The translations under genes were made by a program, and so were the position numbers. 64,000 nucleotides of DNA from NCBI RefSeq assembly GCF_036370855.1, contig NC_088130.1, positions 68,734,941 to 68,798,940 on the forward strand. The letters are read 5' to 3'. Each line of letters begins with the position of its first letter. Position 1 is the stretch's first letter. Below are positions 10,676 through 25,600 of this stretch, one piece after another. The stretch is from Dromaius novaehollandiae. Its lineage: Eukaryota; Chordata; Aves; Casuariiformes; Dromaiidae. Below the pieces are notes generated by a model. The model saw only the letters and a list, made by a program, of their open reading frames with translations. It searched no databases and was not told the origin of the DNA.

Positions 10676-13600
10676 CTGGAAATGACATATGAATAACTTA
10701 TTTATGAGGTACGTGTCAAAAATAAATAACTCGTGTTTTTATCTGTTAACGTGCATCCTTAGACCAAAGAACTATTCAAAACGCCTGTTAGGAGTTAACA
10801 GTAACTGCTACTCTATTAAACAAATGCGACATTGTTAATTAACCTGAAGTTCTTTGGAGCATGAATTGCATTCTGTTGTCTCTTACAGAGCAGACTGCAA
10901 AATCAGTGCTTAACAAAAAAAAAAATTAAAAGAGCAAGAAGAACCCCTCGTACTCAGCATGCTTTCTCTGCCCACCCTAGGGGCAAGGAGAAGACAGAGA
11001 ACGAGCATGTCGGCTTTCAGCCCTTTCCTAGCTGTGGCTCACTGCTGTGGCATCCTCACACCCAGTTTCCACTCCCTCGCTCCGGAGATAACGACGACGC
11101 GCTTCCGACAGGGAAGAAAGGGTGCAGGCCCCTGCTACAGCACTGCGCTGATACGCTAGGAGATGGCTGTCAGAAGAAATCAGCCTTGCACTCTACCTCC
11201 AGAGCCGCGTATTGCTTTCACTACCCGCTGGCGCGGCAGTGGAAGTCTACCTACGTGCTCAGGCGCTTCAAGAGCAGGAATCACGTAGATGCTTCAATGC
11301 CAGCAGCCTAGTCAAAACTTGTGTGCTAACACAACACAGGCTGAACCACATGGCACCTACTGACACCACGAAACGCCATCTTTGCGTGAAGTGAAGCATA
11401 TCCAAAGTGAAGTCCTGCATGTTTACTTCCACAGGGCAGGATTTCTGCCATCCCCAGGAGATTGGCAGCGATAAAGCTATCAGAGCTGCAACAGATAATA
11501 GCTCTGGAAGGAGCTACTTGCTGACCTCCTGCTCCCATGTGCCAAGAACGGGCAGAAGTACCAAAAGGTATTTGAATGAGTGAAATAAAGGTGCTTTGCC
11601 CTAGGATTGGCATGACACCCAGAGGTACATTTCAGCTACTGCGAATAACAAAATTCTTGCCTTGAGGAACAGCAAGGCAACGAGAGGCCCGTGGAACAGG
11701 GCGATGTGTGCTAGTCTGGTATTTTCATGGCTGACTGCACTATTGTTCAAGGGAGGTGCGTGGGAGGAGTTCAGCAATAAGCCTGAACGCCCAAATTCTC
11801 CTAGGTAAGTAATGAACTAACCTTTCATTACACCCTCTTCCCCAAACCTCAGCCACTCCTAATAACAGCTCAGAGTAGCAGGGGATGTGTTTACCAAACA
11901 TGATCAGCGTAAGTCACGTGATGGTCCAAAGAGCCCAAAACAAGTGTATGTAATGAAATACCATTATTTGTACGATGAGATCAGAGTTGGTAATCTAATA
12001 CCAATTGCAATGTAATTGGGCTGCTACTGAGCAGCTTGGAGCTGTTAGGTTTTGTAGCAGAGCCTCTCTGTGCTCTCTTGCACAGTTAGCTGAAAAGGAG
12101 AATTAGCCAACTTGGAAGTTTAAAAGGTTGGCCTGCAATGAAAGGAACCAGCAGCATAAAAGAAAAATACCTTGCATATTTTTCTTCTTCTATACGTCCG
12201 AGTTCTGTGATCGCTTCAGCTAGCAGCTTCCTTTCTTGGGCGAGTTCTTCCTGCTCCTTTGCATTTCTCACCACTGCAAAAAATAAAAAATATACTTTTA
12301 GAAGATACTTACTTAGCCTTGATAAGCTTGAAGGGACAGTGAGACTGTATTCAAGCCAAGTGGCCTAAATAGCAAGCCGGAGCTTTGTTGATTCTGGAGA
12401 GGCACACAAACAATATGAAGGACATTCTCAGCCTATTTGTTTTTTATCGCTAAGAAAAGATTTCACATTCAGACCTTCATAATAATAATAATGTAATTAA
12501 TAATAATGATTGCATGCTCATGCAATCCTTACTTTACTAGGCTTTGTTCTGGTAATAGCAATGAGAAATCAGTGTAAGGAGTAAAATTTCAGGAGTCGAT
12601 TCAGAGACAATAGCACTGTTGTACATTCATCCATGCAGCCCATGCACGCCGGGCCAGACAGTCCTCCCAGGAGCAGCGTGCTGTACTCCCTCTGCCCCTG
12701 CCCTCACGTAGCAAGAGCCCGGTTCAGTGCACAGACAGGGCACTGTTACTACTTACCCTTCTCCTCAATTTGCAGTTGTCTTGTGTCCAGGACATCTTTC
12801 AGTAGCTGTTTTCTAGCTTCCTTTTCTAAGCGCAATTGCTCAGCCTTCTTGGCCCAAACCTTCGCCCTCTCCTCATCGAGGAGCTTGTCCACTTCTTTTT
12901 CTCGCTGTTTCTCCTCCTCCAGCTGCTGTGCCAGGTGTGCCCGGTAAGTCTGCTGCTCCTTGAAAAGCTCTTGCTGCAAACACACGGACATTTGCAGATC
13001 TGAGTAAACGAGTTCAACTGGGCATTTCAAAAAAGTGAAGAGAAATGGTGGTTTGTAGTCAATGTGGGAACTGGGGCTGGGAACAGAGATCTCTGGTCAG
13101 GGCCCTGTTGCAGAAAGAGCTGTGCAGCATCTGTCCCCTGGCCAACAGCCAACGCCTGGAGAACAGTGCGAGAGCCGAACACACGCAGCGATAGAGAGCT
13201 GTGCTCTCCCGCTAGCAGTTCGGCTGCCTCCAGCACAGAAATTTGGCAAACACTTTCCACAGCTGTCCAGACAACTTCACCCCACCTACATCAGAAACCA
13301 TGGAAGCCGATGGAGTTTTAAATTTCAGCTCTGCTAATTTTGTCCCCAGGTCTAAATAACTGGTGGTTATGGAAGAAGTTGATACCACTTTTCTAACCTG
13401 CAAGACCCTCTAAATACCTGAGCAGAATAAGGAATACAGCTCCCTGCTCCGTCTTAAAGGTACCTCGAGACCTGTTTTCACCCCAACGTTGGACAATCTA
13501 CTTGTTTTAAATTTAAGAAGTGATAGACACAGCCATGTTTTCACGGCATCTCCAAGATATTTAATGCAAAGTCTTGAGCCTAACCTGAAGGAAATAGCTG

Positions 13601-16600
13601 CAGACAGTGGCAGTGGCATCTTTTCTGCCAGGAATAAAGAAGGGCAGGTTACAGTTGTTAATGACAACCAATCTGCTTAAAAACACAGTATATATTTTTA
13701 GAGTAAAAATAAAACCAAGATGCCCTCCTCTTCTGCAGAAAAATGTTCTTAACTTTTTATAACAAAAATGAACACCAAGAAGTACCACATAAAATGAGGC
13801 AATAGTTGCTTGTGACACTTCTGTAGCAATATAAAAACCTGAATTCAAGTCATGCTGTGGCAGGCAAAAGCTTTCACTTTTATTCTTCAACTACAGTTAT
13901 ATCTAGGTAATAATTAAAGATTTAAAACTGTTTCTTAGTATTTTAATGCATTAGAGTAGGTTAAATATTTACTTTCCTCTGCAGTTACAAATATTTAATA
14001 AATTAGGTCCGTGAAACAGAAAAATTTTGCTCATCTCCATTACATCCACACAGTATAAAGCCCCAAAAGGTCAAGTAATTTATACACAATGAAATTGGTA
14101 TAGGGGGGACAAGTTTCCAAGCTTACCTGGGAGCCCTCTCCTTCAGTCTAACCTTGCAGCCTTGCAGAGTGCAGAACAAGCTTTAAAGTACTCACCGTGA
14201 TTGCAGCGGATAGCAGCCTTCTTCAGAGAGGTAAGAGTGCTGGCAGCAGGAGAGGCAACAGGCAACACAACAAAAGAATCCCCTTGTTCAGAGAAGAGGG
14301 CTTGTGCCCAACTTCATTTATACTGCACAGTTCCACTAACAGCCACCAAATTAGTCCAAGTGAGGTATTGCCCCAAACTTTGAAATGAACATCTCTTGCC
14401 CTTACCTTTCTTTTCCTTTTCTCCTCAGTGCCTCCCTGGGATTCCTGAAGGGTTTTTTCTAGGTTCTTCATATCTAGGGCAAGTTCCTCCTGTTTTTCTT
14501 CATTAAGACGCTTCATCTTGTCCTGGGCTGCACTGACCAACATGTCCCTGTGTTCCTTCTGCTTCTGCAATTTCTCCATCTGAAGTCGTTCATTTTCCAC
14601 TTTAAGCAGTTGCTTTTCTTTTTCCTACAGCAATAAAAACAGCCAACTTGAAAAACATCATATAACTTCAAACAAAATGATAGGTAGGATTTGTTTGATT
14701 GGAACACAGAAGAGAGAAGATAAATATTAAAAGCCGTTCTTACTGATATTAGAGGATTTTGGAAGTATTAGTGTCATCTGTTAGAGTTGTTAAAGCATGA
14801 ACATTTTAGCATATCATTCATTAGAACTCAGGATTTTCTCTTTAATTATCACATGTGCTTCATACCAAAATACTGGAATACCTGACTCTCTAAATACTTC
14901 AGGGGGATAGAGTCATCTCTTTAGAGAAATTAATAGAATTGCAACACATATGATCCATATCCAACCCCTTATACACAGCTGTAACCACTAACCAGTAGCG
15001 GAGCCATCCTCTCCTCCCCATAACTGTGTATATTATATATGCTGTATATGTTAATGGCTGTTACTGATATATAGATATACACACAAGATTATTTCACCAA
15101 AAAATACCATGTAGAATCAATAAAGTAACTTGGTAAAATTCCTGCACATCCTGCATTTGAGTAAGTTTACAAGCACAACTGCACTCAGACATCATAGTAA
15201 CACAGTATGGGGTCACCATTAACTTACCTGCAGGTCTCAGGAACCACATCTTAGCTGTCTTGAGGGTACATGCTGTTTTTTGTTAACCTAGTTTTAAATA
15301 AAATGGCTCTTTCATGATGTGAATAAATCTTCTAAAATGCATCAGCAGGTTTGTTATAAACAGCCTTTCTAATCTTTTGCAGGTGGGAGGACAAGCTGTG
15401 CTTCCTAAGGAACATACCTTGCTCTGCTGGACATAAAACACCCACCCTGACTCTTGCAGGGTTTCAAAGCCAAAGCTGACATTGCTGTCTTCCCGGGGTG
15501 GTGGAAGAGGCTCTGTCTGAAAGGCCAGATTCACTTTCAGAAGCTGGTAAAACAGCTTTGAAACTCACTGTATTTTCAGCCAGTGAATAAGTAATCCAAA
15601 AGACTTTGAACAGTAAAGAAGGAAAGAAGGTGGGAATGGGTAGCAGACTACTGGAGAAGCTGCCAATATGGCATACGTGTCTTCGGCTGAATCCTGACAT
15701 CAGTGGAGTTGTATGAGAGTTGGTAAGGATGGGATCCACTGTGCTTTTTCTATTAAAGTTTAAATGAAGCATTACTACGACGTTGTAAATGTGCAAAGAA
15801 ATTGTTACCAACGATCCTTTTGCAAGCTAGCACTGAAATGCCATGGCAGAAACTTGTCGTGTGTGTGTGTGCGCGCGCGCATACAGCCAGGAAAGCAAGT
15901 TTTCCTTCCTTAAAAAAGCTATTTCCATTGCAAGAACTAGCAGAAAGCAGCTGTACACAGACATGCTTAGCTGTCCATTGCCTGTCCTTAACTCTGATGA
16001 AACCTCTGATCATTAGAGGCTACAGACTCTGCTGAGATACTTGTAATGCAGCCATCTGTCACATCGCTCTTCTGCGGAAAAAGGATTACGCCCTATTTTC
16101 AAAACAAACTCTCCTTTATGGATCCTTTGGAAAGAGCTTTTTTCAGAGATTATACCATTTTACCAGAAACTGCTCTCCTTCACAGAGCTCAAGGCAGTTG
16201 TCTTCAGGGGAAGCTACAAAGTCTTCTGTTATAGTACCATTTTTCTGAAAAGGCCAGTTAAGAAATGTTTTTTGCCTGAGAGGACTGGCAGTGCCTTAGA
16301 AGTTGTTAAAAGAATTTTCTTCTATATGTTGTTAAACAAGTGAAACATCGCAGTCTAGCTTGTGGTAAGGACTCTGCTCTTTTACAGCCAAGATCTTCAG
16401 AGCTGGAGACTCATTATTGTCATTATTTCTAAAAAGAAATGGAGTTCACAACTGCCAATATCAGCTCTGAACACCTCAGAGTACCCTGCGTGATCATTTG
16501 ATTGCTACATGTGAATAACAGCAACACGAATACTGCTCACACAGGCTATCTAAAAAATGAGGACCGAGCCTGAACCAAGCAGGCTCCCATAACTCATTAA

Positions 16601-19600
16601 GTCAACGCTGAGTACTGTGAATTAGTGAGCTCCACCAAAGTTAACACAACTAAGCCAGGCCTACGCTTAGAGGAAGATGAGAAGAGAAGAGGGCAGTAGC
16701 CAGAACAGTTGAGCTAAATGAGCCAAATATTTCCCACAATGCAGCACCCGCCACCAGCCAGCTCCAATAGGTGAAAGAGCTTCAGCATTGCTTGCCAATT
16801 TGTATCTGTTAAAGGCTGGGCTTTAAAAATGGGTGTTGATTCTGAAATTCAGTCAGCGGCGGTGTCTACACCTGCAGAACATTGCTGCCGCCTACATTAG
16901 TGACCACAGAACGGTGCAATGCAACCACGTAACTGTGAAAAATAGAAGTAGGGGCAAGGAAAGCCCTATTGCATAAGCAGTTGGGATTTTCCACACACAC
17001 ACAAACACACCCCTCCTCATAGCTACGTCTGTGTGCACCAACGGGCCCTGCAACCTCTCCCTGCTCAAGGGCTCAGCTGCCTCTGCTCCCGGCCAGCTCC
17101 AGCACCAGCCCTGGATCAGACTTTTCCTGCTGGGAAAGAGGAGAGTGAGAACGAGCTGGGAGATGTCGCCCGGGGGCTGCGGTTCGGTTCAGTGGCTCGC
17201 CTTGAGACCTGGGGTGTGTTGCGGCTGGGACGCGAGAGTCTCTAGCTATCCCACCGGAAACTGGAAGTAAGAAAATTGCAAAGATGTCTGGCAAAAGCTG
17301 GAAAACCTCTCACGTTTCCCGCAAAGGCTCCCCAAGGCTTTGAATGCTACAATTCCATTACATGCTAAATTTCAAGAGATGTATTTCCCTCTGTAAACAG
17401 GAGTGCATTTGCCACAGCTCCGGAAAAGAGGCTTAGCATAATAGGGGCGTCTCAGATACTAATGGAATCAGTGAAAATACAAATAAGGTATGGATTAATC
17501 TAAATGTCTACTAAGCCTGTCATTAGGGAGGCCTTTCGGAGACCGCTGAATTGAGAACGATATGGAAATTACCAGCAAGCGAGCCTCCTCTTCCTTCAGC
17601 CGCTTTGCTTCCTCTCTGTGAGCGTTCAGCACAGCTACCTGGGCTCCGAGTACGCTCAGCACTTCTCGATGCTGTTCCGCTGCTTTCTGCATATCCACCG
17701 CCTCCTGTTTTTCCTTGGCCAGCCTATCCTCTTCCCAAAGTTCGGCAAACATTTGCTGCTCCTTCTGCTGCTGCTTTTTCAGTTCCTCCTTAAGAGCTAG
17801 CTGGGCCAGTCGGTCTGCACACACTTCCCTCTGGTGCTTCTGCACCCACCACGTGCGAAACTCCTGGCATTGTTCTCTGAATGGCAAAATAAGATGTAAA
17901 ACAAAATAATAATAATAAAGTCTGGTGGTGTGTCAGAGATGGAGGGTCCCAAACGCGTAGGACTGCAGCTCCGGATGCGAACATCTACGCCTGCTCCGAC
18001 GCCGACTCCTCGGGAGGCCTAAGGAGTCACAGAGAGCCTGTTTTGATGGAGATTTTGACATTAATCAGTTGAAGAGCAGGGCGTGTATTTCCATTTGTGT
18101 TTATATATTTAACACTACACACGTTCCAACATTTAAATTGTCCTTTACTCAAACGAAGACTTAGACTAGGTTTACTAGTCACTCGAAAGCTCAGTCACAT
18201 TCAGGAACTACTCCGAGAGCAGAAATTTATGTCACACTGCTAAACAGCAGCCGCCAGAATTTTATTAATTTTGTATGAAGTTTTGTGGGATAGTTCATAA
18301 AAATTGCAGTAAAACCCTGGAGAAGCTAGTTATTCATCGAACAAGTAATATAGCTTTTAGTTTTCATTTACTCCCTACAATGGGATTTCATATATGTGAA
18401 TATTTACCTTCAGCTGAAGAGCATGCAACTGTTTACAGACGCTGTCCGCTTTCATTTTTACAAACAAAGCACTGTGGAGATCAACATACGCGATCAAACA
18501 AAATTTAATTTGAACAGCACACAACCATTTTAATTCCATTCTGTAAAGAGGATATAGATTTTCATAAAGTGAAAATGTGAAAGGAACAGATAACAGTGGA
18601 TATCTATAAGCATTAAGGATGTGTGATAAGCACACATGCATGCTGTCAAGTAAAAAAATCTCAAATTACTTCATGCTGAAAGAAATCATCTTCTACAGAT
18701 TGTTGCAATGCTGTTTAAGAATTCATACCAGGCATCATAAGAAATCATTGACCGAATCTGGAACCACTGTGAGACAGCAGTAGTTATTTGTACAATGTGA
18801 AATATTTTTACTTTATGCAATGTTAATCTGACAATTCTATAGAGCAAAAATATTAAATATTCATCAAGCAACTATCTCATTGTATTATAATTCTCAACAT
18901 CAGGTTGGTTATTTAATTTTCATACCTACAATAAAACAAAATCTGAATGAATTCCATTACCCAAGGCTGCCTTTTTTTTTTTTTTAAACTTAAAAGCAAA
19001 ATTAAATTTGCCAGCACTGAAATAAGACTTTTAGCATTTTACTTTTTCATACTCCCTGGCTTTGCAGTCCGCTCCTTGCAGGACGGGTGCTCCTGCAGGC
19101 CCCGAGCCAAGCACAAACCATTGCAGTGACCCCTCCGCAGGGTGGCAGGAATTCCCCAAATAAATATGGGGATGTAGGACCTCCCAAACCGTCCACACAC
19201 ATTATTAAATCGCTATGTTCAGGAAGGCAGACTTCCCAAAGCTCTTTGGTTTCATCCCAATTCTGTCTCTCACCCCAACATCACATAGGTTTAATAGTAA
19301 AACTAAAAAAGGATTAGTTTTGTGAGATGCAACGTCTGCGTTTTAGTCACTGGGAGAAAAGTGACAAGTCAGTCATAAAAATGTAATCCTTGTCTGTATA
19401 CATCAAGAATATTCCTCCCCCAGTGGTTCAGGACCCCTCACCAAGAACGCCTTTGCCACATCCTCACGTGAGAGTAAGGGGCTCAGTGTCACAGTCTTCA
19501 CTTTCCCAAACGATTCCTAAGTCCAATACAGCTGCATCTCCATCCATGCCCATCTATACGTATATATTCCCTGACCTGGGGTTGGATGCAGAGAATAATT

Positions 19601-22600
19601 CTCCTGTTGGTTCTATCCAGGGCCAGATACCATGGGTTCACACCTCGACGGGGGCTATACAAACCATGTCGACGCATGGCTTCAACCCGAGGCCAGCTGC
19701 TGAATCCTTCCTATTCCTAAACCCTTTGCTAGGTGTAGCTCACTCACTCTGCGTCCCCAGACTTAGCAGGATTACTTCTACAGCACATAGTACACAAGAT
19801 GCGTTCTCATACATCTTTTAAGCCCGTGACCTCTTACATATTCCCAGCTTTCCAAGAAGACCGCACGATATCTCCGTGGTGGATGATTCTGATTGGAGCA
19901 GTCCATAATTTTCTTGCTTCCTCAAATTTTGCAAGACACCTATCTCACAAAGAAGAGCAATGAGGCAAACAGGGCAAGCGTTTAGCAAAATAGGACGAGA
20001 CTGTTGGTGTATAACTCATTCCCGGTCTAACAACTAGCACCAAGATTTTTCCATAGCCTAGAAACAACGGGTTCTTTATCGGACACCGCTGCTTTGCCCA
20101 AATGGTCCAACCTACAGCGGAGGGGAGCAAAAGCAGAGCTGAGGTTGCAGAGGGGAAGGACTGCTACACCTTGCTGTCTCTTGGTGCCGCACGAGTGAGA
20201 TACAGCCAAATAGCACCAGCCGGGACCTGTAATTTCATGCAAAAGCAGAGGTCTCACCACGTTTTCTTCCTGTCAGCATCCACTGTTTTCTGCCTCATGG
20301 TTCAGCCGTACGCTGCTGGGGCCAGAGGCACCTCTCTCTCCATTCCCTGTTTGTAAAGTGCCTGATGCCACAGAGGCTGCGGTGAAAGGTGCTAAGCGCG
20401 GTACACGAGCAATAAAAAGGGGAGCAGTGCCACGGAAACAAAAATTCACATTTTGCTTGATATTTCAGAGAAGGTATTTCTAACCTCTTAACTGTTTCTA
20501 ACTGAGAAAAAAAAAACAATAATAATCTATCACATCCACTTTCGCCAACATTGAGTCTCTATAAGATAAAACCTCCTGCAGACAGCACTTTTCTCCCCCA
20601 AGCCTAGGACACTGCCTCCTCCAACCAAACGTTGGTCCAACTTCTGAGTAGAAATTAATGGTGATTAGTGGCAACAAAACTAATCGGCATTCATGAAGAA
20701 TATGATTTCTAAAATGCTCTAAGCGTACCATTCTTCAGATCTGAAGTCTCATCCCATTAAAAATAACTACATTACCTTAACACAATGGGTTCAAAGTTCC
20801 CTCAGCAGTTGAAAGAATAAAAAAATCAGTTATTCTTTTTCATGATTTTAAGCTAACCTCAGTGCAATTGAATTCTCAGAGGGAAAGAGAAGTTAAATGA
20901 ATAAGAATTTGGCACAGTTAGAATTTTAATATAAAATAACTCTGTAATTGCTTGATTTCATCAAAATAATTCCTTCCAAGCAGCTTTTAAAGCAATCTAT
21001 AAACATCTGCTCCCCCAGATGGCTGTTTCTACTCCGTGCTTTGCTAAGCTAAGCTTCTTAACATTCAAATTCTGGCCTCCATGTAGCCACTTCCCAAAGA
21101 CAGAAACTACATTTATCCCAACTCCCCACCCCCAGTTATTTATTTGTTTTATAGCTGTGGTACGAAGCCACTGTGATAACGACATTCTCTATATGGATGC
21201 TTCTGATGTTACCACGATAAAGAGGATGTACTATGTGATTTATGCACATATTAAGATGTTGTAATTTTCTTTAAATATATCATTAAGGAACATTTCCTCA
21301 GACTAACATTCCTATACCTCAGGTTTAAGAATCAGTATCTGCAAAAGAAGGGAGTGCCTTGCTTAAAGTTAAGAGAAATATGAAGTCTCTAATAGGCATT
21401 AGAGAGAGATTCAACACAGCTGTAAAATTCTGAGACAGAGGAACAGGAAAACATGTGCACGTCTCGCTACGACTGACGTGACCTCCTGGGGTTCCTCTGG
21501 GTGTGCCCTAGATGACAGGCTGTGACACACTTACAGCCTTCTGCTTGTGGATCCAGTTCTTTAGTAAGCTCCTGTTCCATAAGTCATGGTCACGAGCACC
21601 CGCAATATGAGTACTTACTACTTCCCCCTAATAACCCAAACCTATCAGAGACAGATGGCCAAGATTCAGCTCGTCTCTTACCACCTCCCCCCAAATGATT
21701 CCTTAATCCTTACCTCCTTTGGGAAGGAATTTTGACCTTCTTCCCACCCATCCATTCTTCCCAACCACACATCCATTCTGCTTTAGGCACAGCCAGCTCC
21801 AGGTGTCACCCAGTGGCAGATAAATGACTGCTCTGGTGCTCGAACCCACGAGTAAAACGTGCCACCCCTTCCCACCACGTCCAAACCCAAGCCTTTTCAT
21901 CCTCTAGAGCTTATTTCCACATAGCTCTCTAACAGCATTTCATACAACAACATAAGGTCCATCTAGCCCCATGCTCCGTCTCTGCCAGCGGCAACAGGAG
22001 ATGCCAGTTAGGCAGAACCCACAAATCTGGCCACACTGTGGTCCATTACCTCGTAGCCCCCCAGCATCCAGAACTGTTGTATTAAGGATATTTACGGGTA
22101 CATCACATCCCTGTCTATTCCCTTTACTATCTATTTATGGCTCTGTAGTCCATGACTTTGCCTCATCTCTCTACGGACCTGCTGATACCAGCTACCCCCA
22201 CAGCATCCTGCTGCAAGGACGTTCAAGCTCCTCTGGGCCACAGGATGCACGCCAGAGCGTCCGGGTGACTCCCGGGACTATATCCTGGATCTCATCTTCT
22301 TTTACATTTACTTCAAACTGATCTAGTTCCTCCAACATAGTGGCTGCAAAGAATGCACTGGGGCAGGAATTTCCCCCAAATCTTCAACAGCGAAAACGTA
22401 TGCCAAGAATCCATTTTCTGCTATGGTCCGATCATCACCGAGTGCCTCTTTTGCATCTTGTGACAAAATGGTACCATCAGTGCCTAGCTAGCTTTCCGCT
22501 TTAATATAGTAAAATAAATCATTATCAGCTCTTAACCTTTTTAAAAGGTGCTTTCATAATTCTTTTTAGCCCTTTTAGCTTCCTGTTCACATATGACCTG

Positions 22601-25600
22601 CCATGTTTTATGAGCTTTTCCTACTCTCTCCATATGGACAAACGTTCCATATTTAAGTGCCAGTCTTTTCCCAGTGACAGCCTCCTTAATATTTCTACTG
22701 AGCCATATAGAGAAGAACTTTACTGAAAAGCTTTCTTTTCCTTTCAAATTATAGCATACTTTGGCGTCTAGTGTTTCTGAACAACCTCCGAACTGCTTGT
22801 AGGCTTCTTGCGTTTTAGACTGCTCCTTTTAATTTTTTTTTGTTAATTGCCTCATTTTGACATCCTTCCCTTTCTCAAAGTTGAATGTGATGCACTGGAT
22901 TTATCTGGCTTGCCCTCTCCTGCTCCTATGTACTACAGGATACATTCAGAAGTGTACTGTGATTGCTAATAAAGACTGGCTGTCCCACCAAAACCCCTGA
23001 ACTAGAACCAAATTTTGAAAATCATCTTTTCGCATGGGGTTTAAGACTAGCTTTCTACAAAGAGCTTATTGCAGCCATAAAACCATGCAATAGCAGAGGT
23101 TGGAAGGGACCTCTGCGGGTCATCCAGCCCAACTCCCCGCTCAAAGCAGGGCCATAAATTTTTCTACATTATGTAACTGGTGATAATGGGATTCAGCGTT
23201 TTGACGGGTCTTATTTTAGGCAGGGCAAATAAATCACTGAGTTAAAAAAAGACTGGGAGAGGGGATGACGGCTTCTCTGCTTTGAAGGATACTACAAGCA
23301 CGCTAACTCAGAATAAACAATGCCTCAGGAAGGACAATCTGCTCATGTAATTAAAAGTACCAGTGACATATTTAAAACTGCTTTAAACCAATACGTTTTA
23401 ACAAATACCAGGACCCAGAAGAGCAGAGATTAGTATCACTGTGGATTATAAGGACCTTCCGAAGACATGAGGGGGTCATGCTGCAATGTTTACCAGTTCT
23501 TCAAACACTTCATTCTTCCACATGTGTTCCCTTCACTTTCCATCTCATCCCAAACTCATGCAGATGTTGGGATAACTAGGAGAAAGCGTTGCCAGCAACA
23601 GGTATCTTAGAATATCTGAAACAAAGGGACTTGCCCAGCAAGTGGCAAAGCCCTTCACCCTAGCAAGCTGGGAATTTGCAGAGGGGCAGACCAGACTTGC
23701 ATCATGCTTCCTATTTATCCAGCACCTAGAGAGTGCCAGCAAGCAGCCGCTGTGAAGAACGCACGTTAAAGTCATGCATGTTAAGGCAGGGCACGCACAG
23801 GGCACCACTCATGGGTAAAAAGCACCTACAAATGGTGACAACATGCCAAAGGCAGCATCTCCGGCCCCAGTCGGAGCAGACATCCCTTCTGGCCTGCAGC
23901 AGCCTCTACATCCAGGTCAGCACAAGGCCCGCTTGGAAGCACAGGGCTTCTCCATGAGGTCAAACACCTAAAGAGACATGTAAGAGGTGGAAACAGAGCA
24001 GGCAACAAAAGATTTCAAGAAACAATTCACCGATATGCTAGCAGCAAAAGGAAGTTCAAGAAAAACATGGATCCACTGATGGATGGGGATACCACCTAGT
24101 GATGGATGATATAGAGAAAGCAGAAGTACTCAGTGCCTTTTTCTGCCCCGGTCTCCTGTGCAGCAAAGCCCGCTTCCAGATCTCTGTATGGACCAGCAGA
24201 GTTTGGGAAAGAAAGGGACAAGTAGCAGTGGGGAACAACATGTTTGGGCTGACTTAGAGAAGACTAATATATTCAGATTCAGATATTAGATTCTAAATAG
24301 ATTGTTATCTTCTATTATCACAGTAGAAACTTCCTTTCTCACTGGAAAAAAGGGAAGAAAAGACTTTTAAAATGTTACTAAGCCCATACATGAAGAAAGA
24401 TAATCTGGCTTCATAAGGAGAGGTCAACAGAGAAGTCAAACTCCTCAGCTGGCTTTACTACACTTTATTTTACAGGGACCTTTGAGTAAAATTTGAGAGT
24501 GCTTAGATAGAGGGAGAGAAGGAGGGAGAATCTGACTATAGATACATATTTCCACTACGTCAGCACAGTCAAAGGAAAAGGTTCTGTGCATTGTAGGATG
24601 AGGATTCATCTGCAAAGATACTCACCGAGTATTGCCACTTTCATAATAGCCATGAAGAAAGATGATTTGGCTGCCTCTAAATCCTCTAAAAATATGCAGA
24701 CAGCAGAGCGCCAACTGTAAAAGCTCCAGCAACATTTGTACATGGGGAATAGCGTGGCATGAATATTGCCCCTATCCAACAACAGACTGGAAAAAGTCGA
24801 AGGATGATGGATTGATCCTGTGAGACCCTGAATGAGCCATAGATGATTAAATTGTGTTGGGAAGAACAGGGACCTGAGATATTAAAACAGCTAACTGCAG
24901 CATGCAAGTCTAAGTACATATTTTCAGAGGATGGCATTCATTGGTAGAATTCATTTTGTGATTAAAACACGTAAAATAAGGCATCTAAAATGGTAATCTA
25001 CACATAAGCCAAGCAGCTAAATTCCCATTTTAGTTGATGGGGATCTGGTCAATACAGTCAGTGGAGTTCAGGGTGCAGTTCAGCTGCCAGACCAGCATAC
25101 GTCTACTGTAGGGTGTGCTTAGACTTCTTTGACTGCCCTGATCTCAATGGAGATCTACTGAGTAGAACAGGATTTTAGACATCCAGTGAATATGGAAATA
25201 CCAACACTTAGACACCTACTTTTAGGTGTCTAAATCTCAAGCTGAATCCCTTCCTTGGTATGCAAGATTGGCTACAAGTACAAAGTAAAGGGCACTCCAG
25301 AAACATCTCCACTAAACCATCCTAACAGTGAATTTTAATCATTTTGGGTTAAGGGTTGTGAACAAGCTAGGGACTGTAAATTGTGAAGGCCATATTTTCA
25401 AGCCAGCATGAGAATTTAGAACTGCATATACTGCCTCAACATCAATCTCAGTCAATAAAAACCATACTTAAGAAAAGGACATTTATCTGCCAAATTAGGT
25501 AATCAGAGTTTATGCATAAGTGAAATGTAACACCCCAGTCTCTCCACAGTAAGGAATAGGTGTTGTGGATTTCCATACCACTGTAGGAGGCTTGGGAAGG

